Source: Terriglobus tenax
Lineage (GTDB): Bacteria > Acidobacteriota > Terriglobia > Terriglobales > Acidobacteriaceae
Length of the DNA: 64,000 bases
Direction of reading: 5' to 3'
Assembly (NCBI RefSeq): GCF_025685395.1
Contig: NZ_JAGSYA010000004.1
Span: 2,418,001-2,482,000, forward strand
Below, one piece after another: positions 51,667 to 60,624 of this stretch. The translations under genes and the position numbers were made by a program. Under the pieces are notes generated by a model that did no database searches, was not told the DNA's origin, and saw only the letters and a program-made list of their open reading frames with translations. Position 1 is the first letter of the stretch. Each line of letters opens with the position of its first letter.

Positions 51667-54600
51667 ATGAAGAGTCTTCACCGTCTGGTGCTAACCATCA
51701 CACACCTGGTTGCTATCGCAGCCTTAGCACTTGTCCCCGTTTTTGCAACAGTACATGTGCAGGCGCAAGCCGTATCCCTCACCCTGAGCGCAGCCAAATC
51801 CGCCGGTACTGACAGTTCGGGGTCTCAGCTCTTCAACCAGGACTTTGGCCCGGCCACCACCGTCGCATTGAACACGCCGAATTACGTCGCTTTCGATAAA
51901 GCCGGCGTCATGTTCTTCTCAGACACGGCCAGCAACTGCGTCCGTAAGATTGACAGCGCGGGCAATGTCTCCACGGTCGTCGGTCTTACTGTCACCGGTC
52001 AGGGCGATACCTGCAATACCGCCAGTAATGCGACGCCCGATCCAACGCAGGGTCTGCTCAGTCCTACCGGTATCGCGCTCGCTCCGAACGGCGACCTCTA
52101 CATTGCGGACAGTGGTCACAACTGCGTCCGCCTCCTGCCCGATACGCAGCTTGGCACCGCAAACCTCGTCACCGTTGCCGGTGTCTGCACCAGCACGCCC
52201 GCTCTTTCACAGACGCCTTCTCCCTCCGGTCTTGCGCTGGATGCAGCCAGCAATCTCTACATCTCCGTCTCCAATACCGTGCTGCCAGCGCAGCAGGTGC
52301 TGCGCCATGCCGCAGGTGATCCGGCCATCAATCTCTGCATCATGGCGGGCGCTCCTTCTGTCCTCGTTCCGCTTACCTGCACGGGCGTCACCAATGGAAT
52401 CACGCTCAATACTCCCAACGGCCTTGTCATCAACGCGGCCAACGATCTCTACATTGCAGACACGGGCAACCAGTGCGTCCGTAAGATCGCCGGCATGACG
52501 ACGCAGCAGACGGTGGTTGGACAGTGCACCAATGACAGCACCGGCTCTGCCACTACCGCGCTCATCGCGCCCTACGGCATTGCCCTTTCGCAAACTCAGG
52601 TCCTGATCATCACCGACAGCAACCGGCTCAGGAGCTTCTCCCCGTTGACAGGTGCACTGACCGAGGCGGGCGGTCTGCCCAGCAATGCCTCGGGCGGGTA
52701 TGACACGACGCAGGACGGCGCCGGCGCGCAGACCATTCCCTTCAACGCCCCGCTTGGTATCTCTGTCGATGCATCCAACAACTTCATCCTGGCAGACAGC
52801 GCCAACCACATTCTGCGGAAGCTCTCGCCCAACAACGTATTCTCCAGCACACCCGTTTCGGCGACCTCTTCGGCGCAGGGTGTGACCTTCAATGTCAATC
52901 AGAACTCCAACCTCTCCGTCGCAGCCGGCACGGACTACAGCATCGTTTCCAACACCTGCACCGGCCCGCTTTCCGCTGCCACGGCGGGTAATCCTCCTAC
53001 GACTTGCCAGGTCTTTGTTTCCTTCAATCCCACACGTCCCGGCGCCCGCTACGCGCCGCTCACGGTTCTAGACTCTGTCTCCGGAACCCGCGTCACGGTC
53101 GGCCTGCAGGGCACGGCAACCGGCGCAGGCCTGCAGTTCTTCCCCGGTGTCGTCAACACGGTAGCCAGCAGCCTCGCCAATCCGGTCTCTATCGCCACGG
53201 ACATTGACGGCAACGCCTACTTCGTCGAGCAGGGAACGGGTGCAGCTACCGCAGATGTCCGCGAGATCGTCGCCAGCAGCAACACCCTGCAGACCATCGT
53301 CGCCGCAGGCACGGGGCTCGACACTCCCAGCGGCGTTATCCGGGATGCCGCCGGCAATTTCTACGTCACCGATCAGGTCGCTGGCCGCGTCAGCCGCTTC
53401 GGTGCCGATGGCTCCACTAATCTTAACTACCTCACCGGCCTGGCTACACCGGTTGCCATCGCTGTGGACGGCTTCGGCAATCTGTACGTCTCGCAGGGCG
53501 GCGCGGTGCATAACCTCATCAAGATCTATGCCTCCGGTACGCAGCTCGTCATCGCTGGCAGCGGCTCTGATCCCGCGGCAAACGGAGTTCCCGCAGCCAA
53601 CGCGCTCTTCGTCAATCCGACAGATGTTCACGTCGACCGCAACGGTGTTGTCTACGTTGCCGATGGCGGTGGACATCGTGTCTATGCCATCGATCGCTCC
53701 GGTGTTATCTACGCAATTGCAGGCAACGGAACCACCACAACAACCACGGCAGGCAGCGCTCTCGGCACCGGCCTGGTGAACCCATCCTCCATCGCGATCG
53801 ATGCGGCGGGTGATGTTTACATCGCTGACCGGGATGCGAACCGTGTGTATGTCGTCTTCGCCGCCTCCAGCGCCACGACCACGCTGGCCACGCTGATTGG
53901 CGATGGCAATGCTACCTCCACAGGCGACGGCGGCCCCGCCAATACGGCCACCATCAACAGCCCGCGCAGTGTTGCTGTCGATGGTTCCGGGAATGTCTTC
54001 ATCGTGGAAGGCGGCAACAATGCCATCCGCAAGATCACCTATCCCGCGCCAACCATCAACTTCGGAACCGTGCTGCTCAACCAGACCTCGCCCGCAAAGT
54101 CCGCAACCTTCTGGAACACGGGTACGGATGCTCTCAGTCAGACGGGCGCTGGATCCTTCACAGGGGACACGGCAGAGTTTGATGTGCTTTCTTCTTCCAG
54201 CACCTGCGGAGCTTCCATCACCTCAGGCGGAACCTGCGATCTCGGATTCATCTTCGAGCCCACAACCGCCGGAGCGAAGACCGCGACGCTCACCGCTCCC
54301 AGCAATGCCTACAATACGCCGGGAATTATCACGCTGACCGGTAATGCCGCCAGCGGTCTTCCCCTTGTCATCGCCGCAGGCGGTGCTCCAGCGGAGACCG
54401 AGGTCTACCGCCAGCCTTTCCTGCAGATCGTTACGGCGACCTTCTCCGGAACTGCGCCAACCGGCACCGTCACCTTCAGCGTCAACGGTGTTACTACCTG
54501 CACGCTGAACGGAACGCTTGGCGCCACCAACACCTGCAACGCCCCTGCCACCACGCTGCCTGTCGGTACCTACACGGTGCTTATCAGCTACTCGGGTGAC

Positions 54601-55725
54601 GCGAACTACTCGCCCGCCACGGGAACGGTGCCGCTTACCGTCACACCGGCACCGATCACGGTGGTGGTCGACAGCAAGACCCGCACCTACGGCACGCCGA
54701 ATCCGGCGCTGACCGGCACCATCACTGGTGTTGTCCCAGGTGAGACCGTCAATGTCGCCTACGCCACCACGGCCACGATCACCAGCCCGGTCGGTAGCTA
54801 CCCCATCACGGCTACGCTGACAGCGGGTGCGGGCACCAGCCTCAGCAACTATGCTGTGACCAATACGCCGGGAACGCTGACGGTCACCGCTGTACCCACG
54901 GTGACTACCATCGCCACTTCCGGTACGCCGGTTCCGGTTACGACCTCGGTTACCTTCACGGCTACCGTCTCCTCCACCCTGGGAGCGGTCACCATCGGCA
55001 ATGTCACCTTCCGTGACGGCTCCACGGTGCTTGGCACCAGTGCGGTGAACGCTTCAGGCCAGGCCACCTACACCACCACGTCGCTCACCGCAGGTAGCCA
55101 CGCTATCTCGGCAACCTACGGAGCCAGCGCCGGCTTCACTGGAAGCACGGCTTCGCTCACTCAGGTGATGACCGTTTCACCCGGCAGCTTCACTATCACG
55201 GCCTCGCCTTCCACGCAGATTATCCGCGGGGCAGGCTCCACCACCTGGCAGGTCACCGTCACCTCGACGGGCGGCTTCTTCGGTCCGGTGGCGCTCAGCT
55301 GCGCTGGACTTCCGGCTGATGCCGGTTGCACCTTCGCGCAGGGCACCGTGAACCTGACCGCCGGCAGCACGGCCACCACCACCATGACGACGACCACCAC
55401 GCTGAACGATGCGCTGGCAAAAGTCGAAGCGCCATCCACCGGCAGCTACCTCGCACGAGGTATTACAGCCGCCTCCGTGCTGCCGTTTGAACTCAGCGGT
55501 ATCGGTGTCCTGCTCGGTGGCTTCCGCCGTCGTAAGCCGCTCACCAACCGCCAACTCAAGCTCACCCTGCTCGTGGCCTGCAGCTTTATCATCCTCGGCC
55601 TTGCCGGTTGCGGATGCCCGCCGACCGCCAACCGCACCTACACCATCACGGTTACCGGAACCAGCACGCTCGGTGGCCCATCGCCGCAGTCTACCCAGGT
55701 CTTCCTGACCGTCGGCGCGCCGTAA
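51667..55725 (+). CDS. Giant exported NHL/Ig-like/MBG-domain protein
   Basis: A 1352-residue exported protein. A signal peptide (LVAIAALALVPVFATVHVQA) precedes NHL-type beta-propeller repeats up to about 760 (NLYISVSNTVLP, GDVYIADRDANRVYV). An ASPM/SPD-2/Hydin-type Ig domain (GGTCDLGFIFEPTTAGAKT) follows near 850. A further Ig-like domain, an MBG-type domain (KTRTYGTPNPALTGTITG) and an Ig repeat come next. The C-terminus has a hydrophobic stretch with LLGGFRRRKP, then a second hydrophobic run with an internal LGLAGCGC and a short beta tail, an anchor combination recurrent in acidobacteria. I infer a surface or secreted adhesin/lectin-like protein. The ATG at 51667 gives the signal peptide. 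Confidence 0.85.
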   Translation: MKSLHRLVLTITHLVAIAALALVPVFATVHVQAQAVSLTLSAAKSAGTDSSGSQLFNQDFGPATTVALNTPNYVAFDKAGVMFFSDTASNCVRKIDSAGNVSTVVGLTVTGQGDTCNTASNATPDPTQGLLSPTGIALAPNGDLYIADSGHNCVRLLPDTQLGTANLVTVAGVCTSTPALSQTPSPSGLALDAASNLYISVSNTVLPAQQVLRHAAGDPAINLCIMAGAPSVLVPLTCTGVTNGITLNTPNGLVINAANDLYIADTGNQCVRKIAGMTTQQTVVGQCTNDSTGSATTALIAPYGIALSQTQVLIITDSNRLRSFSPLTGALTEAGGLPSNASGGYDTTQDGAGAQTIPFNAPLGISVDASNNFILADSANHILRKLSPNNVFSSTPVSATSSAQGVTFNVNQNSNLSVAAGTDYSIVSNTCTGPLSAATAGNPPTTCQVFVSFNPTRPGARYAPLTVLDSVSGTRVTVGLQGTATGAGLQFFPGVVNTVASSLANPVSIATDIDGNAYFVEQGTGAATADVREIVASSNTLQTIVAAGTGLDTPSGVIRDAAGNFYVTDQVAGRVSRFGADGSTNLNYLTGLATPVAIAVDGFGNLYVSQGGAVHNLIKIYASGTQLVIAGSGSDPAANGVPAANALFVNPTDVHVDRNGVVYVADGGGHRVYAIDRSGVIYAIAGNGTTTTTTAGSALGTGLVNPSSIAIDAAGDVYIADRDANRVYVVFAASSATTTLATLIGDGNATSTGDGGPANTATINSPRSVAVDGSGNVFIVEGGNNAIRKITYPAPTINFGTVLLNQTSPAKSATFWNTGTDALSQTGAGSFTGDTAEFDVLSSSSTCGASITSGGTCDLGFIFEPTTAGAKTATLTAPSNAYNTPGIITLTGNAASGLPLVIAAGGAPAETEVYRQPFLQIVTATFSGTAPTGTVTFSVNGVTTCTLNGTLGATNTCNAPATTLPVGTYTVLISYSGDANYSPATGTVPLTVTPAPITVVVDSKTRTYGTPNPALTGTITGVVPGETVNVAYATTATITSPVGSYPITATLTAGAGTSLSNYAVTNTPGTLTVTAVPTVTTIATSGTPVPVTTSVTFTATVSSTLGAVTIGNVTFRDGSTVLGTSAVNASGQATYTTTSLTAGSHAISATYGASAGFTGSTASLTQVMTVSPGSFTITASPSTQIIRGAGSTTWQVTVTSTGGFFGPVALSCAGLPADAGCTFAQGTVNLTAGSTATTTMTTTTTLNDALAKVEAPSTGSYLARGITAASVLPFELSGIGVLLGGFRRRKPLTNRQLKLTLLVACSFIILGLAGCGCPPTANRTYTITVTGTSTLGGPSPQSTQVFLTVGAP

Positions 55726-55817
55726 CTTCCACTGGCGCCGGGGCTGCACTGCCTGCCCCGGCGCCAGCCAGGACAAAAAAGATCGATTGCACTACACCGT
55801 AGTGGAGGAATGAACGT

Positions 55818-57401
55818 ATGCAAGTCCGACTCAGGTTCGTCACCCAAATCATGCTTCTGCTTCTCTGCCTCGCAGGTCTGCAAACCAGTCTCGGCGCGCA
55901 GGCGAAGCCCACGGGGTCTGCGGACTATCCTGCCTCCCGCGTCGATATCTTTGGTGGCTATTCCTACTTCCATCCGTACAACACCAGCATCGGCGGCTTT
56001 GAATACCAGCCAATCAAGAAAGGCGCCGTGGTCAGCGTCGCCGGTTACTTCAATCGCGTGCTTGGCGTGCAGGTAGAAGGTGGCCTTCATCCTGACGGCC
56101 CGAACGACTGCGTCTATACCGCGCAGGCCGGCCCCATCGCCCGCTTCCAGCACGGACGCTTCATTCCCTTCGTCCACGCACTCGGCGGCGGCGCCAAGAT
56201 CGGTGGGCCCATGTTCCAGGCCTGCACCTGGGGTTGGGGAGTCACCGGCGGTGGCGGCTTTGACTACCTTCTGCCTGGCTTCGGCGATCACCTCGCTATC
56301 CGTCCCATCCAGGCAGACTACGAGCACGCACACGTCGACTTCGGCCCGCAGAACATCACCGGCTCCTCCGGCGGTGTTGCCGATATGAATGCCTTCCGCC
56401 TTTCCTCCGGCCTCGTTCTGCGCTTCGGCGCGGTTGAGCCGCCGCTGGCCGCGGCCCTCTCCTGCGCCGTGCAGCCCCGCAGCGGCTACTCCGGCGATCC
56501 AATCACCATCAGCAGCCAGAACCTTGGTCTGAACCCCAAGAAGAAGACCCTCTATACTTGGACCTCCACCGGCGGCACCGTCACCGGCTCCGGCGAAACC
56601 GCCACCATCGACACCAAGGGCCTCGCCCCCGGCGACTATACCGTCACCGGCAAGGTTTTGCAGGGCAGCAAGACCTGGCAGAACGCCACCTGCGAAACGC
56701 CTTTCACCATCAAGCCCTTTGATCCTCCAACCATCTCCTGCTCGGCCAGCCCCAGCACGGTTCGCCCGGGTGAAAGCTCCACCATCACGTCCAGCGCCGT
56801 CAGCCCGCAAAACCGTCCGCTGACCTACTCCTATTCCTCCACCGCCGGACAGGTGACCGGCAATACCTCCACGGCAACACTCTCCAGCGCCGGTGCATCC
56901 GCAGGCACCATCACTGTTACCTGCAACGCGGTGGACGATCTCGGCAAGTCTGCCAGCGCTACTACGACGGTCAGCGTTCTGGCTCCGCCTCCTCCGCCGG
57001 CACCGTCGACCCGCAACCTCTGCACCATGTCCTTCGACCGCGACAAGAAGCGTCCCACGCGTGTCGACAACGAAGCCAAGGGCTGCCTGGATGACGTCGC
57101 TCTTACCCTGAACCGCGAGTCCGATGCGAAGCTCGAAATCGTCGCTCACGGAGACAGCAAGGAGAAGCCCGCCGCCGCCGAACAGCGTGCCGCCAACGTC
57201 AAGGAATACCTGACGAAGGAGAAGGGTATCGATGCCACCCGCATCGAGATCCGCACCGGCAACGCCTCCGGTCGCAGCGTTGAAACCACGCTGGTCCCGG
57301 CTGGCGCTACCTTCACCACCGACGGCACCACCGTCGTCAACGAGAGCAACCTCAAGCGCGCCGGACAGCCCTACGGCCGTCCCCGCAATCCCCGCAAATA
57401 G
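55818..57401 (+). CDS. Outer-membrane beta-barrel protein with Ig-like and OmpA-type domain
   Basis: A 527-residue protein. A signal peptide (LLLLCLAGLQTSLGAQA) is followed by an OmpA-type barrel (VDIFGGYSYFHPYN; about 30-215), two Ig-like repeats (about 240-400) and a C-terminal OmpA-like domain. That domain has KLEIVAHGDSKEKP then AEQRAANVKEYLTKEKGI, which retains the Asp and Arg that bind peptidoglycan in OmpA. The Ig insertion between barrel and anchor is unusual. It begins 92 bases after the giant protein gene and may be co-transcribed. It ends before a strong terminator. Confidence 0.85.
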   Translation: MQVRLRFVTQIMLLLLCLAGLQTSLGAQAKPTGSADYPASRVDIFGGYSYFHPYNTSIGGFEYQPIKKGAVVSVAGYFNRVLGVQVEGGLHPDGPNDCVYTAQAGPIARFQHGRFIPFVHALGGGAKIGGPMFQACTWGWGVTGGGGFDYLLPGFGDHLAIRPIQADYEHAHVDFGPQNITGSSGGVADMNAFRLSSGLVLRFGAVEPPLAAALSCAVQPRSGYSGDPITISSQNLGLNPKKKTLYTWTSTGGTVTGSGETATIDTKGLAPGDYTVTGKVLQGSKTWQNATCETPFTIKPFDPPTISCSASPSTVRPGESSTITSSAVSPQNRPLTYSYSSTAGQVTGNTSTATLSSAGASAGTITVTCNAVDDLGKSASATTTVSVLAPPPPPAPSTRNLCTMSFDRDKKRPTRVDNEAKGCLDDVALTLNRESDAKLEIVAHGDSKEKPAAAEQRAANVKEYLTKEKGIDATRIEIRTGNASGRSVETTLVPAGATFTTDGTTVVNESNLKRAGQPYGRPRNPRK

Positions 57402-57426
57402 ATCAACCGGCAGCAAGCCCTCCTAT

Positions 57427-57456
57427 AGCCCTGCGGTTCGCCGCAGGGCTTTTTGT
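57427..57456 (+). terminator. Intrinsic terminator
   Basis: A 10-bp perfect GC-rich stem (agccctgcgg paired with ccgcagggct) with a TTCG loop, then a T-rich tract. It follows the OmpA-type gene by 25 bases. Confidence 0.85.
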
Positions 57457-57536
57457 TGTTGCTGCTGCTTGTTATTCCAACCAAAGCGTAGTGGAGGGAC
57501 TGCCTTGTAGCCGTTGCCTTTGCCTTTCTTATTCCT

Positions 57537-57561
57537 TGTCATCCAGAAGGGATCTGCTTCT
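57537..57561. repeat. Family B dispersed repeat
   Basis: ttgtcatccagaagggatct then gcttc, between the terminator and the aminotransferase gene. Confidence 0.55.
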
Positions 57562-57687
57562 CACATACCTCGTCAGGGCACGTGTCTTCCCCGCGCAGGA
57601 ACCAACGCCGGCGTCCCAAAACCCACAAAGGTACTTCCCCCTTCGCTCGTGATCATGGAAGATAGGTTCTTCCGAGGGCACAGGCAC

Positions 57688-59031
57688 ATGGCGGACACAC
57701 TTACATCGCAGCAAGTTGTTGACATCACCAAGCAGCACAACTTCGGCACATGGCGTCGCGGCAAGCAGTGGAACCCCCTGCACGTCGTCAGCGGCGACGG
57801 CTGCTGGTTCACGGACGCCAGTGGCAAACGCTATCTCGACTTCTCCGCACAACTGATGTGCGTCAACCTTGGCTATAACAACCAGGCCGTCATCAAGTCC
57901 ATTCAGGACCAGGCCGCCGAGCTTGCGTACATCCAGCCCTCTTACACCACCAACGCGCGCGCCGAACTCAGCCAGCTTCTGCTGGAGGTGCTGCCCGCAG
58001 GTCTCACCAAGTTTTTCTTCTGCACCTCTGGAACGGAGGCGGTAGAGGCCGCGCTCAAGATCGCCCGCCTCTATACCGGCAAGACCAAGGTCATCGGCCG
58101 CTACCGTTCGTATCACGGCTCCACCGCCACCTCCATGGGCGCCACCGGCGACGCCCGCCGCTGGCCGTCAGAGCCGCGCAGCAAGCTTCCCGGCGTCGTC
58201 TTCGGGCCAGAGGTCAACTGCTACAAGTGCCCGCTCAAACACTCCTACCCTGAGTGCGGCATCGCCTGTGCTGACTACCTGGAATACATGATCAGGAACG
58301 AGGGCGATGTCGCCGCCGTCCTCTGCGAATCCGTCGTTGGCACTAACGGCGTCCTTATCCCGCCGCCCGGCTATTACCAGAAGCTCCGCCGCATCTGCGA
58401 CGAGAACAACATCCTTCTCATCGCCGACGAGGTCATGGCCGGCTGGGGACGCACCGGCAAATGGTTCGCCATCAACCACTGGGACGTGCAGCCCGATATC
58501 CTCACCACTGCCAAGGGCATCACCTCGGCCTACGTGCCGCTCGGCCTCACCGCTGTCTCGCAAAAGATCTCCGACTTCTTTGAGGAGAACCTCTTCGCCC
58601 ACGGCCATACATATGAGGCCCACCCGCTCACCCTGGGCCCCGCCGTCGCCACCATCCGCGAGATGCAGCGCCTCAACCTCGTCGACCGCGCCGCGGAGAT
58701 GGGCAGCTACATGGGCGAAAAGCTCAACGCCCTCAAAGCCAAACATCCCTCCATCGGAGAGGTTCGCGGCCTCGGCCTCTTCTGGGCCGTCGAGCTGGTA
58801 AAAGACCAGAAGCTCAAAACACCCTTCAATACCTGGCAGGAGAAGCTCGACGGCAAGCCCCTTGTCGTCGACCAGATCGCCGCCAGGATGATGGCCTCCG
58901 GCATCTTCCTCCAGGCCTGGATGAGCCACTTCGTCATCGCGCCACCGCTCATCATCACGAAGGAAGAAATCGACTTTGCCCTGGCAGCCTTCGACGAGCA
59001 CCTCTCCATCGCCGACGCTCTGATTGGCTGA
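57688..59031 (+). CDS. Class III pyridoxal-phosphate aminotransferase
   Basis: A 447-residue fold type I enzyme. The PLP lysine is K in LTTAKGITSAYVPLGLT. Upstream are CTSGTEAVEAALKIARLYTG and SYHGSTATSMGATGD. It has NCYKCPLKHSYPECGIACAD, a Cys-rich segment seen in some taurine- or beta-alanine-type transaminases. The amino donor and acceptor cannot be stated. The ATG at 57688 gives MADTLTSQQVVDITKQHNFG; an ATG 11 codons upstream is possible. Confidence 0.88.
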   Translation: MADTLTSQQVVDITKQHNFGTWRRGKQWNPLHVVSGDGCWFTDASGKRYLDFSAQLMCVNLGYNNQAVIKSIQDQAAELAYIQPSYTTNARAELSQLLLEVLPAGLTKFFFCTSGTEAVEAALKIARLYTGKTKVIGRYRSYHGSTATSMGATGDARRWPSEPRSKLPGVVFGPEVNCYKCPLKHSYPECGIACADYLEYMIRNEGDVAAVLCESVVGTNGVLIPPPGYYQKLRRICDENNILLIADEVMAGWGRTGKWFAINHWDVQPDILTTAKGITSAYVPLGLTAVSQKISDFFEENLFAHGHTYEAHPLTLGPAVATIREMQRLNLVDRAAEMGSYMGEKLNALKAKHPSIGEVRGLGLFWAVELVKDQKLKTPFNTWQEKLDGKPLVVDQIAARMMASGIFLQAWMSHFVIAPPLIITKEEIDFALAAFDEHLSIADALIG

Positions 59032-59054
59032 CAGTTGGCTGTTCTTCCTCTTGT

Positions 59055-59200
59055 TTGTCATCCCGACCGAATCGTAGCGAAGTGGAGGGACCTGCATTGT
59101 TTCTTGTTTGTCATTCCGCAGCGACAGCGGAGGAATCTGTTTCTACTCAGCCACCAAACCGGGTGCACCCATGTCCGGATGTCTCGGACATGGGCCTCGA
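59055..59200. repeat. Cluster of family B and family C repeats
   Basis: Family B copies at 59055-59096 and 59109-59140 are followed by a family C hairpin at 59161-59200. The elements fill most of the gap between the aminotransferase and cupin genes. Confidence 0.7.
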
Positions 59201-59252
59201 TAGTCACCATCCCCACCTGTTACCCTGATCCTCGAAAAGAGGCTTTGTTCCA

Positions 59253-59771
59253 ATGACGAAACGTACTTCGCGCCGCTCGTTCCTCGGCTCCGCTTCCGCC
59301 GCCGCCCTCGGCCTTACTGCCGCTCCGCTGCTGACAAAGAAAGCCGCCGCGCAGTCGGCTCCTGCCGCGCCTCCCGTTCCGGTCCAGACCATCCCCGCGG
59401 AAAAACTAGCCGCTCTGGTGGAAGCCGCGCACAAGAAGCCCGGCAACACAGACCTGGCCGACGGCAAGGGAACGCCCATCACCATGGTGCTCACCAACGA
59501 AGTCTCAAAAGCTGCGGCAGAGTTTGAATACCACCAGCACCGCGACCACATCTTCCAGATCCTCGACGGCGAAACCACCTACTACCTCGGCGGAACCCCC
59601 AAGACCCCGCGGGAAACCAAGCCCGGCGAATTCCTCGCGCCCGACTCCGAAGGCGCCAAGGCCCACGAACTCAAAAAGGGCGACTACATCTTCATCCCCC
59701 GCATGACCCCGCACAAGCGCGTCACCAAGGCCAGCGTCACCTTCATTCTCACCAGCGCCACATCCAACTAG
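59253..59771 (+). CDS. Tat-exported cupin protein
   Basis: A 172-residue protein with the twin-arginine signal SRRSFLGSASAAALGLTAAP and an Ala-rich cleavage region, then a small cupin barrel. Metal ligands are likely in YHQHRDHIFQILDGE and PRMTPHKRV. Tat export suggests a cofactor or metal inserted in the cytoplasm. The substrate is unknown. It is preceded by repeats and followed by a family C hairpin. Confidence 0.85.
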   Translation: MTKRTSRRSFLGSASAAALGLTAAPLLTKKAAAQSAPAAPPVPVQTIPAEKLAALVEAAHKKPGNTDLADGKGTPITMVLTNEVSKAAAEFEYHQHRDHIFQILDGETTYYLGGTPKTPRETKPGEFLAPDSEGAKAHELKKGDYIFIPRMTPHKRVTKASVTFILTSATSN

Positions 59772-59781
59772 TCAGAACGAA

Positions 59782-59840
59782 CGGGTGCCCATATCTGGCA
59801 GCTTCATCGCCAGATGTGGGCTATCGCGCGTAGGCGCGAT
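59782..59840. repeat. Family C hairpin repeat (composite)
   Basis: gggtgcccatatctggc and gccagatgtggg pair, and a second palindrome (atcgcgcgtaggcgcgat) follows. It sits between the cupin gene and tRNA-Pro. Confidence 0.6.
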
Positions 59841-59873
59841 CCATATTCAAGTTGTAAGGGGAAATAAGAGAAA

Positions 59874-59950
59874 TGGTCGGGACGACTAGATTCGAACTAG
59901 CGACCTCACCCACCCCAAGGGTGCGCTCTACCAGGCTGAGCCACGTCCCG
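59874..59950 (-). tRNA. tRNA-Pro(GGG)
   Basis: A 77-base cloverleaf on the minus strand. The acceptor stem is CGGGACG/CGTCCCG with 3' ACCA encoded. The D arm is GGCTCAGCCTGG. The anticodon stem is CACCC/GGGTG with loop TTGGGGT, so the anticodon is GGG at 59914-59916. The T arm is CTAGTTCGAATCTAG. No mobile element abuts it. Confidence 0.97.
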
Positions 59951-60045
59951 ACTTCTCATTGCAACCGCGGGTAGCGCCGGGCGGCGCTGGGGTTATCCCC
60001 GCTGTCGCTTAAGTTTACACCAGCCAAAGGGGCTGGCGCGCCGCT

Positions 60046-60318
60046 CTAGTGCTGCGGCGCTACGTATTCCTTCGGAAGCTCGCCACCGGAGCCGTAGAAG
60101 AAGTCATTCATCTGCTCCACCAGGAACTCCTGTGCCTGGGGCGTCCACGGCTGCAGACGGTACTCGTTCAGCAGCATCTTCTGGCGCTCCAGCCACTCGT
60201 TCCAGGCCTTGTTGGAGACAGTCTTGTAGATCTTCTGTCCCAGTTCGGAATCGAACGGAGGTTCAGACAGCCCCTCCATCTCCTGCTTGTACTTCGCGCA
60301 AAAAACTATGTGTGCCAT
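60046..60318 (-). CDS. yggX: YggX-type Fe-S cluster protection protein
   Basis: A 90-residue protein, normal length, with MAHIVFCAKYKQEMEGLSEP (Cys7 conserved), YKTVSNKAWNEWLERQKMLL and the C-terminal LVEQMNDFFYG. YggX protects Fe-S clusters and lowers the effect of oxidants. It is divergent from the DUF3565 gene with 45 bases between their starts, so both promoters overlap there. Confidence 0.95.
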   Translation of the reverse strand: MAHIVFCAKYKQEMEGLSEPPFDSELGQKIYKTVSNKAWNEWLERQKMLLNEYRLQPWTPQAQEFLVEQMNDFFYGSGGELPKEYVAPQH

Positions 60319-60363
60319 CGCTTTCTATCTTACTTCGAACCGCGCGGTACGCTGGAAGACAAG

Positions 60364-60570
60364 ATGCTTCGCCCTATCACCGGTTTCCACCAGGACGAGG
60401 AAAATCACTGGGTCGCCGACCTCGCCTGTGGCCATACCCGCCACGTCCGCCACGACCCACCTTGGCAGCTCCGCCCCTGGGTGCTCACCCAGGAAGGCCA
60501 TGCCGGGTGGATCGGCAAAGAGTTCGATTGCACCAAATGCGATGCAATTGAAGAAGGCGCGGAGTTTTAG
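60364..60570 (+). CDS. DUF3565-type small metal-binding protein
   Basis: A 68-residue protein beginning MLRPITGFHQDEENHWVADL, then ACGHTRHVRHDPPWQLRPWV and EFDCTKCDAIEEG. Cys and His spacing suggests a zinc site. It matches the DUF3565 group described in some bacteria as pressure- or stress-associated; the function is unknown. The ATG at 60364 is chosen, since upstream in-frame codons run through the yggX promoter. It ends in a terminator stem. Confidence 0.85.
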   Translation: MLRPITGFHQDEENHWVADLACGHTRHVRHDPPWQLRPWVLTQEGHAGWIGKEFDCTKCDAIEEGAEF

Positions 60571-60590
60571 CTCCACGCCTTCCTTGTTTT
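60553..60590 (+). terminator. Intrinsic terminator
   Basis: gaaggcgcggag pairs with ctccacgccttc (one mismatch) across a six-base loop, followed by CTTGTTTTTG. It overlaps the last codons of the DUF3565 gene and its stop. Confidence 0.75.
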
Positions 60591-60620
60591 TGTCATTCTG
60601 AGCGAAGGGATCTGTTTTTA
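60591..60620. repeat. Family B dispersed repeat
   Basis: tgtcattctgagcgaaggga then tctgttttta, in the short gap between the DUF3565 and M61 genes. Confidence 0.55.
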
Positions 60621-60624
60621 GGCT

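Noticed and set aside
55638-57416. A 592-residue frame antisense to the OmpA-type gene
   Set aside because: Antisense shadow of a gene with a clear signal peptide, barrel and OmpA domain.
59874-59950. tRNA-Pro as attachment site of a mobile element
   Set aside because: No integrase or duplicated tRNA 3' end lies within several kilobases; the flanking genes are ordinary chromosomal ones.
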